36,210 nucleotides of DNA from Candidatus Jordarchaeia archaeon (GTDB lineage: Archaea; Asgardarchaeota; Jordiarchaeia; Jordiarchaeales; Jordiarchaeaceae). The translations under genes and the position numbers were made by a program. The DNA lies in contig JAHQXB010000073.1 in the NCBI GenBank assembly GCA_029856435.1, positions 1 through 36,210 of the forward strand, written 5' to 3'. The notes below the pieces were generated by a model, which ran no database searches, was not told the origin of the DNA, and saw only the letters and a list, made by a program, of their open reading frames with translations. Shown here piece by piece: positions 16,030-24,894 of this stretch; position 1 is the first letter of the stretch, and the number at the start of each line of letters is the position of its first letter.

Positions 16030-16601
16030 CTGGTCCGATTCCTAATAGCTAGACGTATCATATCCCTAAAAACTTTGTATACTCCCTTGCATTTTACGGC
16101 TGATGCGCCATAAATCGGAGTAGAGCTGGGCAGTCCTAAATCTTGTCTAAGTTTTTCTGGTGTAACTGAGTTGGGTAAGTCCTGCTTATTGGCCTCGACC
16201 ACTATGGGAATCTTGTTTTCTGTGAAGGCTATTAGCTCCTCGTAGCTTCTTATGTTCTCCTTTAACCTATGTTCTTGTGAGTCAGCGATAAAAAGAATAA
16301 CGTCTGCGTTTTTGGCCACCTGCTCTCTAGTTGCTAGAAACCTCTTTTGGCCAGTAGTGGTGTGGATGTGGAATATAAAGCTGTATGGGGGAAATTCTAA
16401 TTGGAAAGCTAAGTAGTCCTCCCAAATGGTGTGGTCTTCGCTGGTTGATACTTCGTAGGGTTGACCTGTTATGTTTTGGGGAAAGAGTTTTGCTATGGCC
16501 CTTAGATTAGTGGTTTTGCCTGAGGATGCCGGTCCCCAAAAGATGATTTTCACCTGTATTAGTCCTTCATTAAAATTGGTTTGTGTCTTGTCTTGTTTCA
16601 A
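16026..16601 (-). CDS. MglA-like Ras-superfamily GTPase
   Basis: This is a 191-residue GTPase of the MglA/Gtr-like type: P-loop GPASSGKTT (23-31), a G3 region reading HTTTGQKRF rather than DxxGQ (the MglA-type deviation), G4 NKQDLP and G5-like GASAV. MglA-type GTPases switch with a Roadblock-domain partner acting as GAP or scaffold; that partner is encoded just upstream with a 15-bp gap. The TTG start at 16601 has GGAGAG 7 nt upstream. It overlaps the downstream hypothetical gene by four bases. The three genes form a compact signalling operon inside the DNA-repair series. It is likely cytosolic, possibly membrane-recruited. Confidence 0.9.
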   Translation of the reverse strand: MKQDKTQTNFNEGLIQVKIIFWGPASSGKTTNLRAIAKLFPQNITGQPYEVSTSEDHTIWEDYLAFQLEFPPYSFIFHIHTTTGQKRFLATREQVAKNADVILFIADSQEHRLKENIRSYEELIAFTENKIPIVVEANKQDLPNSVTPEKLRQDLGLPSSTPIYGASAVKCKGVYKVFRDMIRLAIRNRTR

Positions 16602-16616
16602 CAGGTTTCTCTCCTT

Positions 16617-17192
16617 TTAGTCCTTCTCTCTTATTACGGCGGCGTCAAGTCGGTTTAGAATGTCCTCTATTTGTTCCTCGCTTATCTCAATGGTTTTCCT
16701 TATGCTTTCGTTGTTCTTGATATCTTCCTCGATTCTCTTCACGTACTGGTTCATCTTTGCCCTAATAAATCCTATATTTGCTCTCTCATTGGCGAAGATT
16801 AAAAGTAGGAGTGATTTATCCTCGTTGAGGTCGCTGATTTTGCAGACGTATAATTGTTTTGACTTGTACATGACCATGGCGTTCTGGAACTCGTCAGCGC
16901 CCAAATATTTTTCTACCTGTCGTGCTACACCTGCTAGAGCTGCGCCGAGGGCTCCCGCGTTCCAAGCGTTCTTTATTCTGAAACTTCTAGACTTCGCTAG
17001 GGCCTTACCGTCGCTATCCACAAGCAATAGTCCTTCTATGTCGCCTTTTCCCAACATTCTCTTATAGGCTTCCAATAGGCTGTCGAGGGTGTCTGATAGT
17101 TTATTGGTCAAGTAAAAATGCCTTAATTTGTCTTCCTCTTCTTTTTCTTGGGTGTTAGACCAATCCTCACCGTTAGACTGCAACTTATCCAT
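16617..17192 (-). CDS. Roadblock/LC7-domain protein (MglB-like)
   Basis: This codes for 191 residues from ATG 17192, with AAGGAG upstream. A charged N-terminal extension (1-45) precedes the Roadblock/LC7 fold, recognisable from GDIEGLLLVDSDGKALAKS and the central helix AGALGAALAGVARQVEKYLG, then a beta-hairpin and the helix IRAKMNQYVKRIEEDI. Roadblock proteins dimerise and bind Ras-like GTPases; here the MglA-like GTPase follows immediately. The tail (170-191) has extra helical charge. Together with FEN1 upstream (76 bp away) it links GTPase signalling to the repair genes by position. Confidence 0.88.
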   Translation of the reverse strand: MDKLQSNGEDWSNTQEKEEEDKLRHFYLTNKLSDTLDSLLEAYKRMLGKGDIEGLLLVDSDGKALAKSRSFRIKNAWNAGALGAALAGVARQVEKYLGADEFQNAMVMYKSKQLYVCKISDLNEDKSLLLLIFANERANIGFIRAKMNQYVKRIEEDIKNNESIRKTIEISEEQIEDILNRLDAAVIREKD

Positions 17193-17267
17193 TTCTTTTA
17201 ACTCCTTCGAAATTCTCCAAATATTTTTTAAGCATTTAATTTAAACACATCGAGTGACATTTTTGGG

Positions 17268-18233
17268 TTAGAGTGTTGATTGTATCATTTGCAAGCCCTT
17301 GTAGGCCCTCACTAGCCTCCTTACTCCCTTATCAATCCTCTCAGGCTTCATCCCGAAATCCATCAATATTCCTTTTAACTGGTTGGTGTTTGGAGCATTA
17401 AACAATATCTTGGGGGAGATGACTTCGGGTCTCAGAAAAGCTTCGCGAATCGGTTCCACATCGAAGTGTTTTAGCTTCCCTTCGGAAAACATGCTGCCAA
17501 TGTCTCTGTATTTTTGTACAAGTTTCAGGGCCTTTTTTGCGCCAATTCCCCTAACTCCAGGGTTGAAGTCTGTACCTACAAGAATCGCCAAATCCACCAG
17601 TTGCTCATAGGTTATATTATTCTGTTTAAGAAACTCTTCCAAGGTGCTGCACTCCACACTATTTTGGCTGAAATTCATGTTTCTCAGAATGGCTCTAGCT
17701 CCAAATAGAAGGGCGTCATAGTCCTGTGTGAGAACGTAATCTGCCTTGCCTATTCGTGTTAAGTAGGCGGCCTGCGTTTCTCCCTCCCCGGGGGATTTTA
17801 TCCAGGGAATTCCCATGGAAGTTAAAAGCTCTTGGGTCTCACTTATTATGGTGTCGTAGAGTATCTCAGGCGATAGGGATAGGGTTCTGGCGATTGTGTA
17901 CTCCTTGTTTCTTCGCGCCTTTCTCAGATAGCCATACTCCCTAGCTAGAGATTCTACCAGATGTTCCCTTTGCCCCTTAAGCCTTGGGTGAGGGCCGTCA
18001 AACACGTATATTGGTTTAATATCTCGTTCTAGCAAGTTGATGGTTCTGTAAAAAACGCCATAAATGTGGGAAGTTACACGTCCCTCTCTGTTGAAAAGGG
18101 GGAGATTTTGTCTTCTAATTTTGGTTAAAAACTGGAACAGCGTGTTAGAAGCATCCACAGCCACTCTAGCATTTTTCAGGTCACTTAAAGAAATAACTTT
18201 GAAACTAACAATGGAGCCCAGCTTCACACCCAC
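17268..18233 (-). CDS. fen: Flap endonuclease FEN1
   Basis: This structure-specific 5' nuclease removes 5' flaps in Okazaki-fragment maturation and base-excision repair. Start: GTG 18233, giving MGVKLG, the family N-terminus, with GAGGTGG 5 nt upstream; the frame opens at 18242. The N- and I-domain acidic residues are present: VAVDASN, YVFDGPHP, PGEGETQAAYL, TQDYDALLFG and LVGTDFNPGVRGIG, the last starting the helix-hairpin-helix. At 321 aa it is slightly short. The C-terminus is MIQSTL followed by a stop: this is the start of a PCNA-binding QxxLxxFF box, cut after Leu without the aromatic pair. PCNA binding may therefore be weak or absent. The neighbours are recombinase and helicase genes. 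Confidence 0.93.
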   Translation of the reverse strand: MGVKLGSIVSFKVISLSDLKNARVAVDASNTLFQFLTKIRRQNLPLFNREGRVTSHIYGVFYRTINLLERDIKPIYVFDGPHPRLKGQREHLVESLAREYGYLRKARRNKEYTIARTLSLSPEILYDTIISETQELLTSMGIPWIKSPGEGETQAAYLTRIGKADYVLTQDYDALLFGARAILRNMNFSQNSVECSTLEEFLKQNNITYEQLVDLAILVGTDFNPGVRGIGAKKALKLVQKYRDIGSMFSEGKLKHFDVEPIREAFLRPEVISPKILFNAPNTNQLKGILMDFGMKPERIDKGVRRLVRAYKGLQMIQSTL

Positions 18234-18293
18234 ACAAACCACCTCAATAAACAGACCGCATAGTTAAGGCTAGCTTTTGGGCAGCGGGAATCT

Positions 18294-19649
18294 TCATATT
18301 ACCTCCTCCTGACATTGCGCTTGCTCCTTCTCCCCAACGGTTGAGTGCTTGACTGGTAGAATTTGGGATATCTCTCGGGAACTATACTTTTCTCTATACC
18401 TTCTCCTGCGTATCAAATGGTACAAGCACCCTTTACTCTGCTTTGCGTCCACCTGATTCACTAACTGAGAGGTTGTCTCCCCCACCCTCACAATGAAGAT
18501 TGACGAGTTCCAAAGTCCAATGTTTTGTGCCTCCATCATCCTCTGGCACTTTACTCTGGATTCCTTCAAAGCCTTCTCTATTCTTGGCTCCAGAATCAAA
18601 CTCTTTTCCTGTGACAGTGACGATATGGCGATCCATGCTGTAGGATCATTTTTCTTGAACTTTTTAGCCACCAATTTCTCAATCATGTCCTTAAGTTCCT
18701 TTTCAGCTTTCCTTAACTCTATATCTGCATCCATAACTGGTTGCAGAAGAAGCATATATCCTAGGCTTCCTTCACCAAAATTTTCGCCAAGCAAAATTCT
18801 ATCCAAGACTGGTTTTATGTCTGAGTTGTAATCCAATTCGCTAATCTCGAGCTCCTCAAAATACTTTTCACCCAATTCGTGTACCCGGTTGCCATCGGGA
18901 GCCAGTAGAGGCAAGTAAAGGCATCGTTCGACCTCCAGCTCGTCACGTATTAATCTTGTGTCGTATCCCTCCCTCTTCAGAATTTTCCTAAGACTCTGCA
19001 TCTTCTCTCTCGCCAGTTTAACGGCCTCGCCGAAATCTCGGGAAATCTCCCAAACCGAGACCAGAGTGCGAAGCTCTTTTCCCCTCCTGTAGACCTCAAA
19101 ACTGAGATTGACTCCCTTCTCCCAGCAGGATAATAGTATGGAGCTCCCAGTCCCCTTACCAGTAACTTCTGCAAACTGGAAAACCTGGAACCCTCTCCAA
19201 CCAATATTGTACACTGCACAATCATCAAGAATGTAATCCGCAATTAGAGAATTGGGGAACTTCCTCTTAAAGATCCAAGAGAAAGACGCCTCACTACGCC
19301 TTCTCATGAAAAGTGTGAAAAACGAAATCCCGGCAGCTTCAAAAATTATGGTTAGTATTGGATGAACTCCATAGTGGGACGCCAATCCTATCAGGGCGTA
19401 GCAGGTGTTACCTACTGCTAGGGCCGTCACAACTTGGCTGCTTCTGCTAAACTTTTTCTCCAGCAGAAACTTAACCAAGAGGTAAAAAGCAAAATAAACT
19501 GCCAGAATGTAAAGAAGCCCCATGGGGCTACCATTAGAGCAAGCATCTAGTCCGGTCCGAATCAGCCTAACGGCAAGTGAAACACCCAAAGCTAAAGCGC
19601 ACAGTATGAACCCATAATATATGATTTTAAGAAGCACGGCTTCCAGCAC
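18294..19649 (-). CDS. Four-TM membrane protein with large cytoplasmic domain
   Basis: This codes for 451 residues. Four membrane segments lie in the first 118 residues (about 5-30, 40-63, 70-90 and 96-115), followed by a soluble region of about 330 residues with long helices (AEKELKDMIEKLVAKKF) and FIVRVGET-like strands. The pattern QPV..ADIELRKAEKEL..ALKESRVKCQRMMEAQN, with paired helices between strands, resembles the N-terminal domains of VirB4/HerA-type secretion ATPase partners. This is inference from pattern, not a firm match. The GTG start at 19649 overlaps the RadB-like gene by 23 bases (19637 is an alternative), so the two are probably coupled. It likely anchors the neighbouring recombinase/helicase proteins at the membrane. 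Confidence 0.65.
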   Translation of the reverse strand: MLEAVLLKIIYYGFILCALALGVSLAVRLIRTGLDACSNGSPMGLLYILAVYFAFYLLVKFLLEKKFSRSSQVVTALAVGNTCYALIGLASHYGVHPILTIIFEAAGISFFTLFMRRRSEASFSWIFKRKFPNSLIADYILDDCAVYNIGWRGFQVFQFAEVTGKGTGSSILLSCWEKGVNLSFEVYRRGKELRTLVSVWEISRDFGEAVKLAREKMQSLRKILKREGYDTRLIRDELEVERCLYLPLLAPDGNRVHELGEKYFEELEISELDYNSDIKPVLDRILLGENFGEGSLGYMLLLQPVMDADIELRKAEKELKDMIEKLVAKKFKKNDPTAWIAISSLSQEKSLILEPRIEKALKESRVKCQRMMEAQNIGLWNSSIFIVRVGETTSQLVNQVDAKQSKGCLYHLIRRRRYREKYSSREISQILPVKHSTVGEKEQAQCQEEVI

Positions 19650-20385
19650 CCTTTAACGCTTTTAAAAGGTTAGGACTAACTGGACTTATTCCCCTACCTG
19701 TAATCTGATAAAAAATCTCGCCTCTAATGTCTAGGTAATGGCTAATAATTTCGGCCTTGAGAACCGGCTTCACAGCTGTCGTTGAAAAGCGCAGGGTAAC
19801 CTGGGAGAACTTGTTTAACTCCATTCCCGTTGAGGGAAGAATATTCTCTCCCTCTATCCCTTCTACGTTTGATACCACTTGGTTTAGTATGAGCACCGCT
19901 ATGTTTTTCCTCCTTCTACACAGTCCAAGCATTTCCGGTAACTGTTTCTCCACCACTTCGCGGTATCTTGAAAACTGAGTATCGGGAGACAATCCCCTCC
20001 GATACTGAGAAGCAATAGTGTCCACAACTATCAATCTAGTCCTATTGGAAACATAGGCGTCCAGCACACTGATTATTTCAGTTTGCTCATCTAAACTCTT
20101 GGGAACAATTAGGGTTATTCTCTCCAGTGAATCATCGTCCGGGAAAATCTGCGAGAACCTTTTGAAGGAGAACCTGTTATCACCATCAATGTAAAGAGTC
20201 TGGTATCCTTCCCGAGAAAGATTTCCCGCGGCCTGCATGGCAAGCGTGGTTTTACCAGTAGCAGCCTCACCATAGATGTGACTAATCACTCCCGTGGGTA
20301 AGCCGCCTCCAATCAAATCATCTATTGGACTCTGAGTATGTACCAACAATGCACCATTATTTCTAACTCTAGGTAAACTCAACAT
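19627..20385 (-). CDS. RadB-like RecA-family recombinase paralogue
   Basis: This codes for 252 residues with a RecA core: SPIDDLIGGGLPTGVISHIYG, Walker A GEAATGKTT and Walker B LIVVDT. It has no N-terminal HhH domain, and its length and shape fit RadB-type RadA paralogues, which assist RadA in recombination. C-terminal LILNQVV and the ensuing strand pairs keep the RecA order. ATG 20385 is preferred (AGGAG 8 nt upstream) over the GTG codons at 20391. It overlaps the genes on both sides (zinc-ribbon protein by 17 bases, membrane protein by 23), showing tight coupling. A KaiC-like assignment is less likely because the core is short and single. Confidence 0.8.
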   Translation of the reverse strand: MLSLPRVRNNGALLVHTQSPIDDLIGGGLPTGVISHIYGEAATGKTTLAMQAAGNLSREGYQTLYIDGDNRFSFKRFSQIFPDDDSLERITLIVPKSLDEQTEIISVLDAYVSNRTRLIVVDTIASQYRRGLSPDTQFSRYREVVEKQLPEMLGLCRRRKNIAVLILNQVVSNVEGIEGENILPSTGMELNKFSQVTLRFSTTAVKPVLKAEIISHYLDIRGEIFYQITGRGISPVSPNLLKALKGAGSRAS

Positions 20386-20800
20386 CACCACCTCTCCTAA
20401 TCAGCATTCCCTCCCTCTCCAAATACTCTAACCTTTTTAGAACCCACTCCCCACTCAAACCCAGTTTTTCCGCCTTCTCCAGAATGGCTGGAAGTGGAAC
20501 TCTCCTCTCCTTTCCCAGGCTCTGAACTATTTCTTCAAACCTCTCAGTCTTAGTACACATACCTTCAGGATTATATGTTCCCCCTGCCTTCTCAGCCTGC
20601 CTCTTCTGAACAATTTTTGCCGCGTCTTTCCAAGAGCCTACAACATCCTTTTGCAAATCCTGTGCCTTCAACTTTTTACCACACCGGGGACAGGAGGGCT
20701 TCACGCTGAGAGTGGCTGCAAAGTATTGATTACAGGAAGGACACTCAACAACCATATACTTTCTTCCCATTTTTTTTCTCAACTCCAGATTCTCAATCAT
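20369..20800 (-). CDS. Zinc-ribbon / winged-helix protein
   Basis: This codes for 143 residues. Start ATG 20800 is chosen because it overlaps the helicase stop in the form ATGATTGA, with GGGGAG before it; the frame extends further to 20920 inside the helicase gene. A CxxC...CxxC ribbon (ECPSCNQ and CPRCGKK) is followed by a linker and a C-terminal winged helix: RFEEIVQSLGKERRVPLPAI, then EKLGLSGEWVLKRLEYLEREGMLIR. The last part strongly recalls the winged helix at the C-terminus of MCM helicases. It is probably a DNA-binding accessory factor for the adjacent helicase or RadB-like protein. Confidence 0.7.
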   Translation of the reverse strand: MIENLELRKKMGRKYMVVECPSCNQYFAATLSVKPSCPRCGKKLKAQDLQKDVVGSWKDAAKIVQKRQAEKAGGTYNPEGMCTKTERFEEIVQSLGKERRVPLPAILEKAEKLGLSGEWVLKRLEYLEREGMLIRRGGDVEFT

Positions 20801-23000
20801 CTCCCCAATTCCAAATCTCCAATCCCTTCTCTTCTCTACGAATCTTGATGCGCTCCTCCAAACTTTTCCCGATTTTTTTAACAGTTTCCGCCCCCTCCAT
20901 ACTCGCAACCTCCGTGACACAGTGCACCATCCAGTTTAAACTACTAATGACTGACTCTAGGTCACCTTGAGAAACAGCGTGAAGGGAGCTAACCGCCCTT
21001 ATGCTCTTACCATTAATGTAGTCTAGAATCGCTACCCCCATCACTTGCGGCTGCGGTCTACCATACTCCAACTCCACTGCACTCAAAACAAGATCTAAGA
21101 ATTGGAGCTCATCATCAATATCCTCGTGTACCCTACCTCTAATCATGATTCCAGTCATAGGTTTAAGATAGAGTCTCATAATCAGTCTTCCAAAACTGGT
21201 GGGTTTAAAGGTGCCATTGGTGGTTTCCACGATTAAACCTTCATCAATCAATTTTTTCAGAAAATTATCTGCGTTGAGGCACCGCGAAATCAAGCCCCTA
21301 TAGGCAGGATAATTCCTATCTACAAATTGGGCCAGCTTAATCAAGTGTCTACACAATTTTTTTCCCTCCCGTTTATGGTAAGAGCAAGTACACTGGAAGT
21401 TTCCCTCCTCGTCAAAGCTACAGACGTTCACAACTGGCTTCTTCACAGCAGCCTCAACCTTTTTGGGTAGCACTTGCACCCTCAAATTTTCGCTGCGAAT
21501 TCTACCCGCTGCCTTAAACTCACTTACTTCAGAATGATTCACCACAGCATCTGGAATGTTAAGTGAAGTTACCTGAACCAGTGCCTCAAGGCTTAGGTGT
21601 GGATTCTTAGATTTCTCACTTCTCCACCAAAAAGTCTTTTCAAAAAATTTTAGTATATCCTCGCTGCTAGCCTCCTCGCATTCAAATGTTCTGAGGAGTA
21701 TTTGCTCCTCAAGGTTTGATGGATAACCAATGGAGCTCCCTACATCATCATATTTGGGCCGCAGCTCCCCATTCTTTAACTCAAAATATTTTTTCCGTAT
21801 CATAAAATGGTCCGCATCTGAATCGCACAGCACCACACTGTAGCCTACACTATCATAGTTAGGTCTTCCCGCTCTGCCCAATATCTGGTGAAACTGATTA
21901 GCATTCATAAGTTCGACTTCAAACTCCTCGGTAACCATCTCCACCCTGTTGTAGACATAAAAGTCCCTCAAGATAACCAGCCGAGCTGGAGCGTCGATTC
22001 CTGCAGAGAGGGTAGTGGTACAACATACCACCTTCAAAAGCCCTCTGCGGAAAGTATCTTCAACAAGCTCCCTAGAATCATAATTTAAACCCGCGTGGTG
22101 AAATCCTACACCCGCTCTCATCAATTCGATTAAACGTTTGGAATAGTTCTTGTTCTCAGCAAAACTTGAAAGTGTTAACTTCTCCTCTTCGGTCAAGTAA
22201 CATGAAACCAAATCAACTAGTTTGCGGGCTAGACTCTCCGCATCTCTCCTATGTGCAACAAAAATAAGAGCTTGGCCATTACCCTGAACAGTTTTTGAAA
22301 CAAGCTTCTGTATAGCCTCAAGTTTATCCGGCTCAACCAAAACATAATTCTTTAAAGGAACAGGTCGGATGTCTGACTCTATCAATCGGCATCCCAACCA
22401 GTCCGCTACCTCTCTGGCATTGGCTATAGTTGCGCTTAATCCAATGAGTTGCACCCTCAGCCTTTCCCTTATCCTAATTAACACACTTTCCAGCCTTCCC
22501 CCTCTCTCCCCTTCACCCATCACGTGTATCTCGTCCACAACAATGACTCGCACATCGTAGAGCCAGTTGGGATTCAAACGAAGGAGGGAGTCAAATCTCT
22601 CAGTGGTGGTGACCAATATGTCTGCATCCTCCAAAATATCGGGAGTGTGGTGGAAGTCTCCAGTAGATATTCTGATTCTCAAATTCAAACCTCTATACTT
22701 TCTGGTTAGTATGCCGAATTTTTCCCTGGCCAGTGCTTTCAAGGGAGCCACATAAACCGCTTTTCCGCCTTCCAGAACCCATTTCAAGATGGCAAGTTCA
22801 CCCACCAGAGTTTTGCCACTGGCAGAGGGAGAACAAATCAGAAGATCGGCTCCCTCAAATAAACCCTCCTGAATCGCCATTGTTTGAATGGTTCGCAAAT
22901 GGCTTATGCCCTGCTGCTTGAGAATTTCACGAATTTTCTCAGGCACCTTATTCTCGTCCAGCCTTAAGAAAACTCCTAGACTCTTTGAACCATCAGCCAT
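20793..23000 (-). CDS. Hel308-like Ski2-family helicase with SWIM insertion
   Basis: This codes for 735 residues. SF2 motifs are complete: motif I PSASGKT (near 58-64), motif II VDEIH, motif III SAT, GFHHAGL, and motif VI QILGRAGRP. Like Hel308 it should unwind forked DNA 3'-5' at stalled replication forks. Within the winged-helix region after the second RecA domain there is an insertion at about 482-565 containing CxCx10CxH (Cys537, Cys539, Cys550, His552), a SWIM zinc finger. The HTH-like flank FLKKLIDEGLIV and the ratchet region resume after it. SWIM domains bind DNA or protein partners. ATG 23000 is used (GAGGG 9 nt upstream); the frame opens at TTG 23009. The gap to the upstream gene is 12 bp. 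Confidence 0.85.
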   Translation of the reverse strand: MADGSKSLGVFLRLDENKVPEKIREILKQQGISHLRTIQTMAIQEGLFEGADLLICSPSASGKTLVGELAILKWVLEGGKAVYVAPLKALAREKFGILTRKYRGLNLRIRISTGDFHHTPDILEDADILVTTTERFDSLLRLNPNWLYDVRVIVVDEIHVMGEGERGGRLESVLIRIRERLRVQLIGLSATIANAREVADWLGCRLIESDIRPVPLKNYVLVEPDKLEAIQKLVSKTVQGNGQALIFVAHRRDAESLARKLVDLVSCYLTEEEKLTLSSFAENKNYSKRLIELMRAGVGFHHAGLNYDSRELVEDTFRRGLLKVVCCTTTLSAGIDAPARLVILRDFYVYNRVEMVTEEFEVELMNANQFHQILGRAGRPNYDSVGYSVVLCDSDADHFMIRKKYFELKNGELRPKYDDVGSSIGYPSNLEEQILLRTFECEEASSEDILKFFEKTFWWRSEKSKNPHLSLEALVQVTSLNIPDAVVNHSEVSEFKAAGRIRSENLRVQVLPKKVEAAVKKPVVNVCSFDEEGNFQCTCSYHKREGKKLCRHLIKLAQFVDRNYPAYRGLISRCLNADNFLKKLIDEGLIVETTNGTFKPTSFGRLIMRLYLKPMTGIMIRGRVHEDIDDELQFLDLVLSAVELEYGRPQPQVMGVAILDYINGKSIRAVSSLHAVSQGDLESVISSLNWMVHCVTEVASMEGAETVKKIGKSLEERIKIRREEKGLEIWNWGDD

Positions 23001-23012
23001 ACGGCACAACCC

Positions 23013-24866
23013 TCAATTTTCAAGTATGCCAATGAAATCGTCCATAGGAGGGGCTGGTTTAAAATTTCCCGAACATTTTTTAAGTTGTTCCCGAATCAAC
23101 TTTTCAAGCTGCATCTGAGACTCATAAGCGGTTTTACAAATCACAACCCCATTGCGAGAAACAATTATCTGCCCCTTACCATTAACAGCACGTTCAACTA
23201 TTCCAATGGCTGCCTCAGGATATCTCTGCATTAAGTCCTCAACAACATGCATCACCTCAGCACTCTGAGTAATAACTAGAAAAACAGGCGAATCAGCCAA
23301 TATTCCCTTAGAACCAATAAGACTCTCAAGCTTCTCCTTAATAGCCGCATCAAAAACCATCTCTCCAATGACTGACTCACAACTCTTTCCGCCGCTGGGC
23401 TCCTCCAAATTTTCCAACGTGTAATTCATAATTGCTGAATCTTCTAAATTGGCCTCCGTTTTGCCACGTCCACCCCTTCTTGACGCCTTCCCCTTTGAAC
23501 CCCTCCTTTTATTAATCTCCTTAGTCGTCTTTTGGAGTAATGTTCCTCTGGAAACTTGCTCATCCACTAGGGATACTTCATTTTCTCCCTTTAACGCGTC
23601 TAACTGAGCATCTAACTTGAGGGAACTATCCCCAAAGGTAGTGGCTCCTTTAATGGACCTCAGTTTTTCAATAATCCGCTGAGCGTACTCGTTGAGTCTA
23701 ACAAACTCGTCCTCTGTTATTTTTGTGGGGCTTTCAGTTAGACTGTAGAAACGCCTAAATTCAACTTGATCCAGATTGGCATTCTTTAAGACAATTTCCA
23801 CCGCCTTGAGGGGGTTGCCAAACACTGCTTTTCCAGTCAACTTCTTGTACGCTTCCTTGAGGGCGCAGATTACAGCTTCATTCAAGTGGTGGGCTGCATC
23901 TTCTAAACTACCCTCCGCATAGTTTTTCTGAGCCAAGTTCCACAGAGAATCCACCTGATGAGCGTAAAATTCATCACCCTCTACTCCTGCAAACGCCAAT
24001 GGTTCAGCTAACGGTTCAGGTTCAATGGTTTCCTCCAATAGAGGCCCCTCAGGAATATCTCTATCACCAAATTTCCTTGAGAGGCTTTCTATTTCAATCC
24101 GCCCAAAAAGCGTCTCTTCTGTGGTCTCTTCTGAAAGCTTCTGGATTTCACTTAGCTCCTGCTTAAAAATCTTTTTGAAATTGGCAACTCCCAACTCATG
24201 TATAACTAGTGACCCAACAATAGTTACTACTATGAGAATAGAATTCAAAACCAGGAGCAGTTGGGATAACTCGGCGGGTAGATTAAGGAATGTTAATGTG
24301 GGGAGTGTGACGGTAAGGAAAATTGTAATCATTAATCCATTTTTCGCTCTCATATAAGACTTTTTCAAGACTTCAAACTTATCTGGTTTGAAAATCCTAT
24401 CTGCCCTTCTAGATATTATATCCTTCCGGATTTTGAGCAGGGATGGCAACTCAGATATTGGAACAACTCTGACTATATCTGATTCAGAGTCTCTCTCATC
24501 GCAGGAGTGGCTCACAAGGAGTTTTTCGACTACTATCATAGCTGGCTTATCCATATAGTAAAGAGCTTTCACGCCAAAGAAATTTCTCAGTTCCAAGCCC
24601 CTCACCAGAGAACTTGGATTACTAGCCAAATAATATGGCAAAACGCGGGAAACTTTGTATACCCGCCGTTTGTCCTCCACAACTTTTTCTATGGTGCTGG
24701 TCTTATAAGCTATTAGCTCAAGAATATTGTACTTTTTTCGGTGTAGGATTCTCCAAGCTACACTAACTTGACTATTCTCAAGAGGTTTCACATTGCAACC
24801 GTTTTCCAAAAAAATTTCTGAAGCCTCCTTTTCTACAGAGGCTTCTCTATTTGTCTGTTTCTTCAT
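23013..24866 (-). CDS. Large membrane protein with HEPN-like and unassigned domains
   Basis: This codes for 617 residues from ATG 24866, with GGGAGAG upstream; a longer frame begins in the preceding regulator gene. Residues 20-130 form a mixed alpha/beta domain (KKYNILELIAYKT) of unknown fold, possibly nuclease-like. Two membrane helices lie at about 178-222. After an acidic linker, residues ~300-410 (SLEDAAHHLNEAVICALKEA...RLNEYAQRIIEKLRSI) resemble a HEPN-type helical bundle, without a clear RxxxxH motif. A basic linker RRGSKGKASRRGGRGK follows. The last 100 residues (VFLVITQSAEVMHVVEDLMQ, then a beta hairpin) are unassigned. It is the second gene of the operon, just before the helicase. 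Confidence 0.6.
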   Translation of the reverse strand: MKKQTNREASVEKEASEIFLENGCNVKPLENSQVSVAWRILHRKKYNILELIAYKTSTIEKVVEDKRRVYKVSRVLPYYLASNPSSLVRGLELRNFFGVKALYYMDKPAMIVVEKLLVSHSCDERDSESDIVRVVPISELPSLLKIRKDIISRRADRIFKPDKFEVLKKSYMRAKNGLMITIFLTVTLPTLTFLNLPAELSQLLLVLNSILIVVTIVGSLVIHELGVANFKKIFKQELSEIQKLSEETTEETLFGRIEIESLSRKFGDRDIPEGPLLEETIEPEPLAEPLAFAGVEGDEFYAHQVDSLWNLAQKNYAEGSLEDAAHHLNEAVICALKEAYKKLTGKAVFGNPLKAVEIVLKNANLDQVEFRRFYSLTESPTKITEDEFVRLNEYAQRIIEKLRSIKGATTFGDSSLKLDAQLDALKGENEVSLVDEQVSRGTLLQKTTKEINKRRGSKGKASRRGGRGKTEANLEDSAIMNYTLENLEEPSGGKSCESVIGEMVFDAAIKEKLESLIGSKGILADSPVFLVITQSAEVMHVVEDLMQRYPEAAIGIVERAVNGKGQIIVSRNGVVICKTAYESQMQLEKLIREQLKKCSGNFKPAPPMDDFIGILEN

Positions 24867-24894
24867 TTTTGTTCTCTCCCAAATTTGCGTTTTT

